Below the pieces are notes generated by a model. The model was not told the DNA's origin and searched no databases. It saw only the letters and a list, made by a program, of their open reading frames with translations. From NCBI RefSeq assembly GCF_006540305.1, contig NZ_BJOR01000001.1:1984001-2048000 (forward strand): 64,000 nucleotides of DNA, read 5' to 3'. Positions 43,522 through 51,796 of this stretch are shown here, piece after piece (position 1 is the stretch's first letter; each line of letters begins with the position of its first letter). Position numbers and translations under genes: made by a program. The stretch is from Streptomyces sp. 6-11-2. Lineage in GTDB: Bacteria > Actinomycetota > Actinomycetes > Streptomycetales > Streptomycetaceae.

Positions 43522-44055
43522 ATGCGCTACGCCGACCAGCCCAGCACACACCGCGAGGTGCACATCGCTGCGGAACCCTCGCGGGTCTGGGAAGTCGTCA
43601 CCGACGTCGAGGCCATGGCCGGGTGGAGCCCGGAGCTGGTGCGCGTGGAGTGGCAGGGCGGTGCCGACGGACCGGCGCCCGGCGCCTGTTACTTCGGGCA
43701 CAACCGGAATCCGCTCGTGGGCGAGTGGCGGACCCTCGCCCACATCACGGAGGCCGCCCCGGAGCGCTCCCTCACCTGGTGCGTGCTGGACCCGGACGGA
43801 CGGTACGGCAAGGCCTCCGAGGACCCGGCGGACCGGATGGCCACCTGGTCCTTCGCGCTCTCCCCGGCGCCGGAGGGGGGCACCGTGCTGCGCCAGTCGG
43901 TCACGGTCGGGCCCGGCCGCTCCGGCCTGAGCGCGTACATCGACCGCGCCCCCGACCAGGAGGAGGCGATCATCGCCTACCGCCTCGACGAACTCGGCAA
44001 GGGCATGGACGCCACCCTGACCGGCATCAAGGAGACGGCGGAACACCGGTCGTAG
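43522..44055 (+). CDS. SRPBCC (START-like) family protein
   Basis: 177 residues. The opening HREVHIAAEPSRVWEVVTDVEAMAGWSPEL is the common start of the polyketide cyclase/SRPBCC fold, which makes a hydrophobic ligand pocket. TWSFALSPAPEGGTVLRQSV is the later core strand pair. GGGGAG precedes the ATG. No other cluster genes are nearby, so a polyketide role is not implied; a lipid- or metabolite-binding role is possible. It converges with mnmA. Confidence 0.88.
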   Translation: MRYADQPSTHREVHIAAEPSRVWEVVTDVEAMAGWSPELVRVEWQGGADGPAPGACYFGHNRNPLVGEWRTLAHITEAAPERSLTWCVLDPDGRYGKASEDPADRMATWSFALSPAPEGGTVLRQSVTVGPGRSGLSAYIDRAPDQEEAIIAYRLDELGKGMDATLTGIKETAEHRS

Positions 44056-44087
44056 TGCTGTGACCGGCGCCGCCGGCGGACCGTGCG

Positions 44088-45224
44088 TCAGACCGCCGTG
44101 GTCGGCTCCTTCGCCCGGACCGTCGCGGCGATGGTCGCCGAGCCCACCACGCGCGTCCCGTCGTACAGCACGACCGCCTGGCCGGGGGCCACGCCGCGGA
44201 CCGGCTCGGTGAAGGTGACCCGGAGTTCGTCGCCGACGAGTTCGGCGGTGACTTCGGTCTCGCCGCCGTGGGCGCGCAGTTGGGCGGTGTAGGCGCCGGG
44301 GCCGGACGGGGCCGTGCCGCACCAGCGGGGCTTGATCGCGGTGAGGCCGGTGACGTCCAGGGCGGAGGCCGGGCCGACCGTCACCGTGTTGGTCACCGGG
44401 GAGATGTCCAGGACGTAGCGCGGCTTGCCGTCGGATGCCGGGGTGCCGATGCGCAGGCCCTTGCGCTGGCCGATGGTGAAGCCGTACGCGCCCTCGTGGC
44501 TGCCGACGACCGCTCCCGACTCGTCGACGATGTCGCCCTCGGCCTTGCCCAGCCGGCGGGCCAGGAAGCCCTGGGTGTCGCCGTCGGCGATGAAGCAGAT
44601 GTCGTGCGAGTCGGGCTTCTTGGCGACGGCCAGGCCCCGGCGCTCGGCCTCCGCGCGGATCTCGTCCTTGGTCGTGAGCGTGTCCCCGAGCGGGAACATG
44701 GCGTGTGCGAGCTGCTTGTCGTCGAGGACGCCGAGGACGTACGACTGGTCCTTGGCCATGTCGGAGGCGCGGTGCAGCTCGCGGGTGCCGTCCTCGTTCA
44801 CGATCACCTTGGCGTAGTGGCCGGTGCAGACCGCGTCGAAGCCGAGGGCGAGCGCCTTGTCCAGCAACGCGGCGAACTTGATCTTCTCGTTGCAGCGCAG
44901 GCACGGGTTCGGGGTGCGGCCGGCCTCGTACTCGGCGACGAAGTCCTCCACGACGTCCTCGCGGAAGCGCTCGGCGAGGTCCCACACGTAGAAGGGGATG
45001 CCGATGACGTCCGCGGCGCGGCGGGCGTCGCGTGAGTCCTCGATGGTGCAGCAGCCCCGCGCGCCCGTACGGAAGGACTGCGGGTTCGCGGAGAGCGCGA
45101 GGTGGACGCCGGTGACGTCGTGGCCGGCTTCCGCGGCGCGTGCGGCGGCGACGGCGGAGTCGACCCCGCCCGACATGGCGGCGAGGACGCGGAGGGGACG
45201 GGAGCGCTGCGGGGTGTCAGTCAT
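44088..45224 (-). CDS. mnmA: tRNA-specific 2-thiouridylase MnmA
   Basis: The 378-residue enzyme adenylates and then thiolates U34 of tRNA Lys, Glu and Gln. The P-loop [14 protein letters not shown] is at the N-terminus, and the two catalytic cysteines are in [14 protein letters not shown] and [17 protein letters not shown]. The C-terminal beta-barrel follows. The sulfur is supplied by a cysteine desulfurase; one is encoded 1.1 kb upstream on the same strand. The actinobacterial form has an extra Cys pair ([16 protein letters not shown]) near residue 55. Confidence 0.96.
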   Translation of the reverse strand: MTDTPQRSRPLRVLAAMSGGVDSAVAAARAAEAGHDVTGVHLALSANPQSFRTGARGCCTIEDSRDARRAADVIGIPFYVWDLAERFREDVVEDFVAEYEAGRTPNPCLRCNEKIKFAALLDKALALGFDAVCTGHYAKVIVNEDGTRELHRASDMAKDQSYVLGVLDDKQLAHAMFPLGDTLTTKDEIRAEAERRGLAVAKKPDSHDICFIADGDTQGFLARRLGKAEGDIVDESGAVVGSHEGAYGFTIGQRKGLRIGTPASDGKPRYVLDISPVTNTVTVGPASALDVTGLTAIKPRWCGTAPSGPGAYTAQLRAHGGETEVTAELVGDELRVTFTEPVRGVAPGQAVVLYDGTRVVGSATIAATVRAKEPTTAV

Positions 45225-45283
45225 AGCCCTTCCAGGGTACGGGGCGCGGGAACCGGGGCCGCCTGACGTGCGTTGAAGATCGC

Positions 45284-45997
45284 ATGGGGGCGAAGAAGAC
45301 GAACGCGGCGGACGCCACGGACGCGCGGGGGCGGCGGCTGGGGCGACGGGCCCTGCTGATCGGCGGCGCCGCGGTCGTGGTGGGCGGGGCCGCGCTGGAG
45401 CGCAGTGGGCTGGCCCGGCTGTGGTGGCGGCTGCCCGGCGCGCAGAAGCCGCGGGTGGCGGGCGCGGTCGACTTCGCGGGCGCGCGGTGGGTGGCGGCCT
45501 CCCGGGCGAACTACCGGCCGGCGGACCGCCCGGACGACTACCGGATAGACCGGGTCGTCGTCCACGTCACGCAGGGCAGCTACGCGAGCGCCGTGAGGGT
45601 CTTCCAGGATCCGGGGCACGGGGCCGCCGCGCACTACATCGTCGGCGCGGACGGGAATGTCACGCAGATGATCCGCGAGCTGGACGTGGCCTTCCACGCG
45701 GGCAACCGGGCGTACAACGAGCGGAGCGTCGGCATCGAGCACGAGGGCTTCGTCGACGACGCCTCGTCCTTCACCGACGCGATGTACGCCGCCTCGGCGC
45801 GGCTGACGGCCGGGATCTGCGGCCGCTACGGCATATCCGTCGACCGGGAGCACATCATCGGCCACGTGGAGGTACCGGGCGCCGACCACACGGACCCGGG
45901 CCCCCACTGGGACTGGGACCGCTACATACGCCTGGTCCGCGCAGCCCGGACCTCCCGGGCCCGAACCACGGAGGCCCACCCCACCGCGCCGGCCTGA
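45284..45997 (+). CDS. secreted N-acetylmuramoyl-L-alanine amidase (Amidase_2)
   Basis: 237 residues. The N-terminus carries a twin-arginine-like signal ([19 protein letters not shown]), so export by Tat is plausible. The amidase domain has the expected zinc ligands: His in [13 protein letters not shown], His in IEHEGFVDD or [12 protein letters not shown], and His in [12 protein letters not shown]. It would cut the bond between the sugar and peptide of peptidoglycan. The gene is divergent from mnmA and separates it from the cysteine desulfurase gene. The C-terminus is short and Arg/Thr-rich. Confidence 0.9.
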   Translation: MGAKKTNAADATDARGRRLGRRALLIGGAAVVVGGAALERSGLARLWWRLPGAQKPRVAGAVDFAGARWVAASRANYRPADRPDDYRIDRVVVHVTQGSYASAVRVFQDPGHGAAAHYIVGADGNVTQMIRELDVAFHAGNRAYNERSVGIEHEGFVDDASSFTDAMYAASARLTAGICGRYGISVDREHIIGHVEVPGADHTDPGPHWDWDRYIRLVRAARTSRARTTEAHPTAPA

Positions 45998-46006
45998 ACC
46001 GCCGAA

Positions 46007-46302
46007 GGCCGTCCCGCCGCACGGACCTGAAGGGCTGGGGTTCGCGTCGCCGCCTTCGCCCGACCGCTTTCGCCCTACTGCGCGGGCCTGGGGCGCCGAG
46101 GCTCGCCTCACCGCACCAGCCGGAGCGCCGGGGCCGTCCCGCCGCACGGACCTGGAGGGCTGGGGTTCGCCTCACCACCTTCGCCCCACTGCGCGGGCCT
46201 GGGGCGCCGAGGCTCGCCTCACCGCACCAGCCCGAACCGCGGGCCCGGCCCGCGTGGACGCGAATCGCCGGGCCGTCCGCCCCACGGGTCCGGAGCGCTG
46301 GG
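46007..46302. repeat. imperfect GC-rich repeat, two long copies and one partial copy
   Basis: Copy 1 (46007-46131) and copy 2 (46132-about 46242) are adjacent and begin GGCCGTCCCGCCGCACGGAC. They share long identical blocks, such as GCGCGGGCCTGGGGCGCCGA followed by GGCTCGCCTCACCGCACCAG; copy 2 lacks about 14 bases. A third, more diverged start lies at 46271-46302. It fills most of the gap between the amidase and cysteine desulfurase genes. No gene is credible here. Confidence 0.85.
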
Positions 46303-46365
46303 CCCACCCGCGGCGCGGATCCGGAACGCGGGCCCGCTCCGCCCGCCCCGCCCCGCCCCGCAGTC

Positions 46366-47535
46366 CTACGTCAGGCCGGCCGCGCGGGCCCTTTCCACCG
46401 CCGGGCCGATCGCCTTCGCGACCGCGTCGATGTCGGACTGGGTGGAGGTGTGGCCGAGGGAGAAGCGGAGGGTGCCGCGGGCCAGGTCCGGGTCGGTGCC
46501 GGTGGCGAGCAGTACGTGGCTGGGCTGGGCGACGCCCGCGGTGCAGGCGGAGCCGGTCGAGCACTCGATGCCCTGGGCGTCCAGCAGGAGCAGCAGGGAG
46601 TCGCCCTCGCAGCCGGGGAAGGTGAAATGGGCGTTGGCCGGGAGGCGGCCCTCCGGTGCCGGGTCGCCGCCGAGGATCGCGTCCGGGACGGCCGACCGCA
46701 CGGCGGTGATCAACTCGTCGCGCAGCGCGCCGATCTCGCGGGCGAACCACTCGCGCCGCTCGGCGGCGAGCCGGCCGGCCACGGCGAAGGAGGCGATCGC
46801 GGGCACGTCGAGGGTGCCGGAGCGGACGTGCCGTTCCTGGCCGCCACCGTGCAGGACCGGCACGGGGGTGTACTCGCGGCCCAGGATGAGCGCGCCGACG
46901 CCGTACGGGCCGCCGATCTTGTGGCCGGAGACCGTCATCGCGGCCAGTCCGGAGGCGGCGAAGTCGACCGGGACCTGCCCGAGGGCCTGCACCGCGTCGG
47001 CATGCAGCGGGACACCGAACTCGGCGGCCACAGCGGCCAGTTCGCGCACCGGCAGCAGCGTGCCGATCTCGTTGTTGGCCCACATGACGGTGGCCAGGGC
47101 CACGTCGTCGGGGTTGCGGGCGACGGCCTCGCGCAGCGCCTCGGGGTGGACGCGGCCGTAGGAGTCGACCGGAAGGTACTCGACGGTGGCGCCCTCGTGC
47201 TCGCCGAGCCAGTGCACGGCGTCGAGGACGGCATGGTGCTCGACGGGACTGGAGAGGATGCGGGTGCGGGCCGGGTCGGCGGCGCGGCGGGACCAGTACA
47301 GGCCCTTGACGGCGAGGTTGTCCGCCTCGGTGCCACCGGAGGTGAAGACGACCTCGCTGGGACGGGCGCCGAGGGCCTCGGCGAGGGTTTCGCGGGCCTC
47401 CTCGACCCTGCGGCGGGCCGCGCGCCCGGACGCGTGGAGGGAGGAGGCGTTGCCGGTGACACCCAGTGCCGCGGTCAGCGCCTCTGCCGCCTCCGGGAGC
47501 ATCGGGGTGGTCGCGGCGTGGTCGAGGTAAGCCAT
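46366..47535 (-). CDS. cysteine desulfurase (NifS/IscS-like)
   Basis: The 389-residue PLP enzyme removes sulfur from cysteine to give alanine and an enzyme persulfide. The start [20 protein letters not shown] is typical. The PLP lysine is in [16 protein letters not shown], the PLP-stacking region is EHHAVLDAV, and the persulfide Cys is in [19 protein letters not shown]. Its loop (SACTAG, 3 residues after Ser) is that of the IscS/NifS class. Being near mnmA on the same strand, it most likely supplies sulfur for tRNA thiolation, though Fe-S assembly is possible. The symbol is left blank because the partner system is not shown. Confidence 0.94.
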   Translation of the reverse strand: MAYLDHAATTPMLPEAAEALTAALGVTGNASSLHASGRAARRRVEEARETLAEALGARPSEVVFTSGGTEADNLAVKGLYWSRRAADPARTRILSSPVEHHAVLDAVHWLGEHEGATVEYLPVDSYGRVHPEALREAVARNPDDVALATVMWANNEIGTLLPVRELAAVAAEFGVPLHADAVQALGQVPVDFAASGLAAMTVSGHKIGGPYGVGALILGREYTPVPVLHGGGQERHVRSGTLDVPAIASFAVAGRLAAERREWFAREIGALRDELITAVRSAVPDAILGGDPAPEGRLPANAHFTFPGCEGDSLLLLLDAQGIECSTGSACTAGVAQPSHVLLATGTDPDLARGTLRFSLGHTSTQSDIDAVAKAIGPAVERARAAGLT

Positions 47536-47593
47536 GGTGAGGCCGATTCTACGGGCGCCCGCGGCCGGGCCGGAGATCAGGATGGGCCAGGTG

Positions 47594-47860
47594 TCACAAG
47601 CTCCAGGACAGTGTGTTGTCCGCCTGCACGAAGGCCAGCAGGACCACGAGGTCGGCGATGCCCAGGGTCAGGCCGAGCCAGGCGCGGCCGCGGCGGCCGG
47701 TGCCGCGCCACAGGGCGACGCCCGCCAGGACGATGGCGGCCGGGCCGAGGAACAGGTTGAGGACGAGCAGGCCGAGCAGGCCGAGGACGAAGGACGCGAC
47801 GGCCATGCCGTCGGCGTCCTGCGTTCCGGTGTGGCGTGTGGCCGGTGCGGTGAGTTGCAT
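47594..47860 (-). CDS. small DUF4190-type membrane protein
   Basis: 88 residues with two hydrophobic helices ([20 protein letters not shown] and [20 protein letters not shown]) separated by a short basic loop with [14 protein letters not shown]. The G-x(A/S)-x2-SFVLGLLG start is the DUF4190 pattern. The ATG has GGAGC 9 bases upstream. It lies 50 bases after an even smaller membrane protein on the same strand. Function unknown. Confidence 0.8.
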   Translation of the reverse strand: MQLTAPATRHTGTQDADGMAVASFVLGLLGLLVLNLFLGPAAIVLAGVALWRGTGRRGRAWLGLTLGIADLVVLLAFVQADNTLSWSL

Positions 47861-47909
47861 GGCGGATCTGCTCCAGACGGTCGTGGGAACGGGCCGGGCG
47901 GGTGAGGCG

Positions 47910-48074
47910 TCAGCGGGACGTGCCGCGCCTGCGGCCGTGACGCTCGCGGAGCGCGAAGACGCCGAGCCAGACGGCGATCACCACGGCCGTGGCGACCGTG
48001 AAGTCGAGCGGCGCGTGAGCCACCGTGCCCAGGACCACGCCGAGCAGCAGCAGTGCGGCGACGAGGAACAGCAT
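47910..48074 (-). CDS. tiny membrane protein, 54 residues
   Basis: Translating the minus strand gives MLFLVAALLLLGVVLGTVAH, a linker with APLDFTV, a second helix ATAVVIAVWLGVFALRE and an Arg-rich tail ending GRRRGTSR. AGGGGG precedes the ATG by about 10 bases. The two-helix hairpin resembles the small hydrophobic proteins of about 55 residues common in Streptomyces. It is the first gene after the operator region that divides it from the TetR gene, and is followed by the DUF4190 gene, so the pair is probably one transcript under TetR control. Confidence 0.78.
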   Translation of the reverse strand: MLFLVAALLLLGVVLGTVAHAPLDFTVATAVVIAVWLGVFALRERHGRRRGTSR

Positions 48075-48111
48075 GAGATCGGATCCCCCTTGTCGGTGAA
48101 CGCTTGTGGTT

Positions 48112-48126
48112 ACACTTGTTCACTGA
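48112..48126. promoter_or_regulatory. TetR box 1
   Basis: ACACTTGTTCACTGA, repeated with one change 56 bases to the right. It overlaps a longer inverted repeat with outer arms GTGAAC and GTTCAC (48096-48123). Located between the divergent TetR and small membrane protein genes. Confidence 0.65.
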
Positions 48127-48167
48127 CCGCCCAGTCTAGCGCCCCTCCGGCTTTGACAATCCGGAGA

Positions 48168-48182
48168 ACACTTGTTGACTGA
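48168..48182. promoter_or_regulatory. TetR box 2
   Basis: ACACTTGTTGACTGA, matching box 1 at 14 of 15 bases and ending 5 bases before the TetR ATG. A TTGACA-like -35 lies at 48153-48158, so the box may overlap the promoter and the message may be nearly leaderless. Confidence 0.65.
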
Positions 48183-48187
48183 ATGGC

Positions 48188-48814
48188 ATGAGTCACATTC
48201 CCGGCGTCCGGCAGGCCCAGAAGCAGAAGACCCGGCAGGCCCTGATGGACGCGGCGTTGGGGCTGCTGGAGGAGCAGAGCCTGAGCAGCCTCGGCCTGCG
48301 CGAGGTCACACGCGCCGCCGGTGTCGCCCCGACCGCCTTCTACCGCCACTTCCACTCCACCGCGGATCTCGGCGTGGCCCTGGTCGAGGAGGCGCTGAGC
48401 AGCCTGCACCCGATGATCCGGTCGACGGTGTCCCAGGCGGACGACAGCGAGCAGCGCATCACGCGCGCGGTCGAATTGATCGCGCGTCATGTCGAGGCGT
48501 TCCCCGCCCATGTCCGCTTCGTCGCCCGGGAGCGCCACGGCGGAGTGCAGCGGGTGCGGGAGGTCGTCGGCGAGCAACTGGCCAGGTTCGCCCGCGAGGT
48601 GAGGGGCGAACTGGCCAAGGACCCCCAGTCCGCGGGGTGGAGCGAGGACGACCTGCTGATGCTCGCCCATCTGTACGTCGATCAGATGCTGATCACCGGT
48701 TCGCTGTTCCTGGAGGCGCTCGACGCCCCCGAGCAGGATCGCGAGCGCGTCACCCGGGTCGCGACCCGGCAGCTGCGTCTGATCAGCATCGGCCGCCGGC
48801 ACTGGCTGGACTGA
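48188..48814 (+). CDS. TetR-family transcriptional repressor (FabR/DesT-like)
   Basis: 208 residues with the TetR helix-turn-helix at about 10-60 (KTRQALMDAALGLLEEQSLS, LREVTRAAGVAPTAFYRHFH). The FYRHF ending of the recognition helix, and a C-terminal region of the FabR/DesT kind, suggest control of fatty-acid or membrane lipid functions. That is a family resemblance, not proof. Two 15-base boxes upstream are likely its operators, and the divergent small membrane protein genes its targets. Confidence 0.92.
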   Translation: MSHIPGVRQAQKQKTRQALMDAALGLLEEQSLSSLGLREVTRAAGVAPTAFYRHFHSTADLGVALVEEALSSLHPMIRSTVSQADDSEQRITRAVELIARHVEAFPAHVRFVARERHGGVQRVREVVGEQLARFAREVRGELAKDPQSAGWSEDDLLMLAHLYVDQMLITGSLFLEALDAPEQDRERVTRVATRQLRLISIGRRHWLD

Positions 48815-48845
48815 CGGTCCGGCCCGTCGCCGGTGCGGCGCTCCC

Positions 48846-49715
48846 TCAGTCCAGCCTGACCCGTGCGAGCTGCCGGGACTGCGCCACCAGCCGGTCGGCG
48901 CCGTCCCAGACCTCGGCGTCCTCCTCCAGGAAGCCGCCGGCCAGGTTGCGGGTGGTGATGGACACGCGCAGCGGGCCCGGCACCGGACGGCGGCGGACGT
49001 GCACCGTCAGCTCGACGGTCGGCACCCAGCCCTTGATGCCCAGCTCGAACGCGGTCGGGGGCAGCGCGTCCACCGCGAGCAGCAGGGACAGCGGGTCGTG
49101 GTCCCGGCCGTCGGCGAGACCGAACCAGGCGCGCATCTCCCCGTTCCCGGAGGGCGAGCCGAGCGCCCAGCCGAGGGTGGCGGGGTCCAGCTTGAGCATC
49201 AGGCGGTCGGTGATGGCCGAGCTGCCCGGTACGGGCGTGGGAACGCCGGCCGCGTCCTGGGGGCCGAAGCACTGCTCCATGGGCGGGATCGCGGGCGGCT
49301 TCGCCGAGGTGCGCACGTCGTCGGGCAGGGTGCCGAGGTCGCCGTAGGAGGCCAGGACGCGGATGCGCTCCACCTCGCGGCCGTCGTCGTCGCACTGGAA
49401 GAGGGAGGCCTGGCCGGTCGACAGGGTGCGGCCGGCGCGGACCACGTCCGTGCGGACGACGGCGGGACCGGGCCGGGACGCGGTCAGGTAGTGGGCCGAG
49501 ATCGTGAACGGGTCCGGGTGCGGCAGGGCGTCCGCGAGCGCGCGGCCGAGGACGGCCAGCAGATAGCCGCCGTTGACGGCGTTGATGATCGTCCAGCCGA
49601 CGGAGAGGTCGATGCCGTAGACGCCGGGCTCGCTCCGGGTGACCGCGGTGTCCCGGTCGAACTCGCTGTCGCCGATCGTGGCCCGCGCGGCCGCGGCGGT
49701 GGCTGCTTCTGACAT
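48846..49715 (-). CDS. acyl-CoA thioesterase family protein (double hotdog, TesB-like)
   Basis: 289 residues resembling TesB-like thioesterases with two hotdog halves. The N-terminal half has the Asn-Gly-Gly segment (WTIINAVNGGYLLAVLGRAL) and HYLTASRPGPAVVRTDVVRA, with ISAHYL as the typical core. The C-terminal half contains WFGLADGRDHDPLSLLLAVD and TVELTVHVRRRPVPGPLRV. It would hydrolyse fatty acyl-CoA. The ATG (MSEAATAAAARATIG) has no Shine-Dalgarno, so a short or leaderless message is possible. It converges with the TetR gene. Confidence 0.87.
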   Translation of the reverse strand: MSEAATAAAARATIGDSEFDRDTAVTRSEPGVYGIDLSVGWTIINAVNGGYLLAVLGRALADALPHPDPFTISAHYLTASRPGPAVVRTDVVRAGRTLSTGQASLFQCDDDGREVERIRVLASYGDLGTLPDDVRTSAKPPAIPPMEQCFGPQDAAGVPTPVPGSSAITDRLMLKLDPATLGWALGSPSGNGEMRAWFGLADGRDHDPLSLLLAVDALPPTAFELGIKGWVPTVELTVHVRRRPVPGPLRVSITTRNLAGGFLEEDAEVWDGADRLVAQSRQLARVRLD

Positions 49716-49867
49716 GTGTGAACGGTACATCAGGGCACTACTAAGCGGTAGCTTTCGTCCGTTGTGCTCATATGACGAGCACTCCGCGGGGTGAGACGCA
49801 GGCAATTTCTCGGTAAGTGTCCGTACTTGCCCGTAACCCCGGGGCCCCGTTCCCCCTCTATCGGGAC

Positions 49868-51106
49868 ATGAGCCTCACCGGGACTCCGTTCCTGTACACC
49901 GCCATCGTGCTGGCCGTGGTCGCCCTGGCCCTGCCGTTCGTCCTGTGGACGCGGCTCAGGGGCCCCAAGTCGCTGCGTGCCGCCCTCCGGGCACTGATGC
50001 TGCTGTTCGCCCAGGTCACGGCGATCACCCTGGTCTTCGTCCTGGTGAACAACGCCAACAACCTGTACGACAACTGGGCCGACCTGCTCGGCACGGGCAA
50101 CCATGTGCAGCAGGCCGCCAACCTGGGCGCCGACGGCACCGGGGGCATCGCCTACCGGAAGCTGCCCAGGGTCGTGCAGAAGTTCACCCCGGCCGACGGG
50201 CCCGGGATGCACGCGGCCGGCGGGGTCAGGGTCACCCAGCTCAGGGGCCGGGTCTCGGGGGTGAACGCGGAGGTCTACGTATGGCTGCCGCCGCAGTACG
50301 ACGACCCCGCCTACAAGAACAGGAAGTTCCCGGTGGTCGAGCTGCTGTCGGGCTACCCGGGCTCGGCGAAGGCCTGGTTCGGCTCTCTGAAGGTGCACCA
50401 GCAACTGGAGCCGCTGATGCGGAGCGGACAGGTCGCGCCGTTCATACTGGTGGCGCCGCGCACGAACCTGATCGCCAAGATCGACACGGGCTGCGCCAAC
50501 ATCCCGGGCACCGTGAACGCGGACACCTGGCTGAGCATCGACGTACCGAAGATGGTCACGGACAACTTCCGTGCCGCGACCGGCCCGAACGGCTGGGCCA
50601 CCGCCGGCTACTCGGCCGGGGCGCACTGCGCCACCAAGCTCGCCGTCGCCCACCCCGACCGCTACCGGGCCGCGGTGAGCCTGTCCGGGTACAACGACCC
50701 GATCGGCGAGCGCAATTCGCTCGCCAACCAGAACCTCCGGCTGCGGCGCGCGAACAACCCCTACATCCTGCTGAAGAACTACCGCACGCCGCCGCCCGTC
50801 GCGCTCTACCTCTCGGGCCAGACCGGCGACGGGTACCAGGCGGGCGTCGCCCTGGAGCAGATCGCGAAGCCGCCGACGACCGTGCACGTGGTCTTCGTGC
50901 CGCGCAGCGCGGGCGGCCACAGCATGGCGCTGTGGCGCCCCCAGGTCCCGGCGGCGTTCCGCTGGCTGACCAGGGTGATGGGGCAGAGGCCGCCCCACCG
51001 CCTCCGGACGGCCCTCACTCCTCCCGTACCGTCGACCGGCGGTTCCAGGCCCGCGGAGCTCGCCAGTGGTACCGCATCGCGAGCAACCGCAGGACAAAAG
51101 CGGTGA
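49868..51106 (+). CDS. membrane-anchored esterase, Ag85/esterase D-like alpha/beta hydrolase
   Basis: 412 residues from the ATG at 49868 (MSLTGTPFLYTAIVLAVVAL). Two N-terminal TM helices (TAIVLAVVALALPFVLWTRL; MLLFAQVTAITLVFVLVNNA) anchor it, with the catalytic domain facing out. The domain shows YVWLPPQYDD, FPVVELLSGYPGSAKAW, the nucleophile elbow ATAGYSAGAHCATKLA and a late His in RSAGGHSMALWRP, as in the esterase D / mycolyltransferase-like group. Streptomyces make no mycolates, so a cell-surface esterase role is likelier. Its 3' end overlaps the convergent TRIC gene by 92 bases. Confidence 0.87.
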   Translation: MSLTGTPFLYTAIVLAVVALALPFVLWTRLRGPKSLRAALRALMLLFAQVTAITLVFVLVNNANNLYDNWADLLGTGNHVQQAANLGADGTGGIAYRKLPRVVQKFTPADGPGMHAAGGVRVTQLRGRVSGVNAEVYVWLPPQYDDPAYKNRKFPVVELLSGYPGSAKAWFGSLKVHQQLEPLMRSGQVAPFILVAPRTNLIAKIDTGCANIPGTVNADTWLSIDVPKMVTDNFRAATGPNGWATAGYSAGAHCATKLAVAHPDRYRAAVSLSGYNDPIGERNSLANQNLRLRRANNPYILLKNYRTPPPVALYLSGQTGDGYQAGVALEQIAKPPTTVHVVFVPRSAGGHSMALWRPQVPAAFRWLTRVMGQRPPHRLRTALTPPVPSTGGSRPAELASGTASRATAGQKR

Positions 51107-51671
51107 CCACCGCCAGCCCGCTGGTGAACGGGTTCAGCGCGTCGTAGTGGATGCACAGCACCACCATGGTGGCGCCGACGATCGCCGGGACCGCGTACAG
51201 GTCGCGGTCCCAGCGCAGCAGCGACGGCACCTCGTTGGCGAGCACGTCCCGCAGCACACCGCCGCCCACGGCGGTGGCCATGCCCAGCGTCGCCGACGCG
51301 GTGAGGTTCAGCCCATAGGCGTACGCCTTCGTGGTGCCGGCCACGCAGAACAGGCCGAGGCCGGCCGCGTCGAACACGTACACCGCGGTCTGGATGCGCT
51401 CCATGTGCGGGTGCAGGAAGAAGACCACGAGCGCGGCGAGCAGGGGGGTGAGAAAGTACCCGAGGTCGGTGAAGGCGGCCGGGGGCACGGCCCCGATGAC
51501 GATGTCACGGAACAGCCCTCCGCCCAGCGCGGTGACCTCGGCGAGGACGGCGATGCCGAAGACGTCGAAGTTCTTGCGGACGGCCAGCAGCGCGCCGGAG
51601 ATGGCGAAGACGAAGATGCCGACCACGTCGAGCGTGTGCTGGACGGAGGGACTGAACAGTTGCTGAAGCAC
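51015..51671 (-). CDS. UPF0126/TRIC-family membrane channel protein
   Basis: 218 residues with about seven membrane helices in two repeats. Each repeat has the family's glycine-rich kink and acidic site: EVTALGGGLFRDIVIG and ATAVGGGVLRDVLANEVP. Prokaryotic TRIC homologues form trimeric monovalent-cation channels. The start is a GTG (VLQQLFSPSVQHTLDVVG) without a strong Shine-Dalgarno. It overlaps the esterase gene at the 3' end and is separated from the opp operon by a strong terminator. Confidence 0.92.
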   Translation of the reverse strand: MLQQLFSPSVQHTLDVVGIFVFAISGALLAVRKNFDVFGIAVLAEVTALGGGLFRDIVIGAVPPAAFTDLGYFLTPLLAALVVFFLHPHMERIQTAVYVFDAAGLGLFCVAGTTKAYAYGLNLTASATLGMATAVGGGVLRDVLANEVPSLLRWDRDLYAVPAIVGATMVVLCIHYDALNPFTSGLAVVTAFVLRLLAMRYHWRAPRAWNRRSTVREE

Positions 51672-51712
51672 GCCACATTGTTACTCGGGGCCGGTTCGCC
51701 CCCGAACACGAC

Positions 51713-51764
51713 GGAGCGGGAGAGTGCGACCGCCGGAGCCGCCGGCTCCGCACTCTCCCGCTCC
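51713..51764 (-). terminator. strong terminator of the oligopeptide transporter operon
   Basis: GGAGCGGGAGAGTGCG (51713-51728) pairs perfectly with CGCACTCTCCCGCTCC (51749-51764), with a smaller CCGGAGCC/GCCGGCT pairing inside. It lies 33 bases past the last ATPase gene. Confidence 0.9.
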
Positions 51765-51796
51765 ATCACACGCGCGGCTTCAGCGAGCCGCCCCGC

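Noticed and set aside
45421..47760. Very long plus-strand frame covering the amidase, repeat and desulfurase regions
   Set aside because: It is a shadow frame: the genuine genes on each side have conserved catalytic motifs in other frames. Its residues repeat simply because the intergenic DNA repeats.
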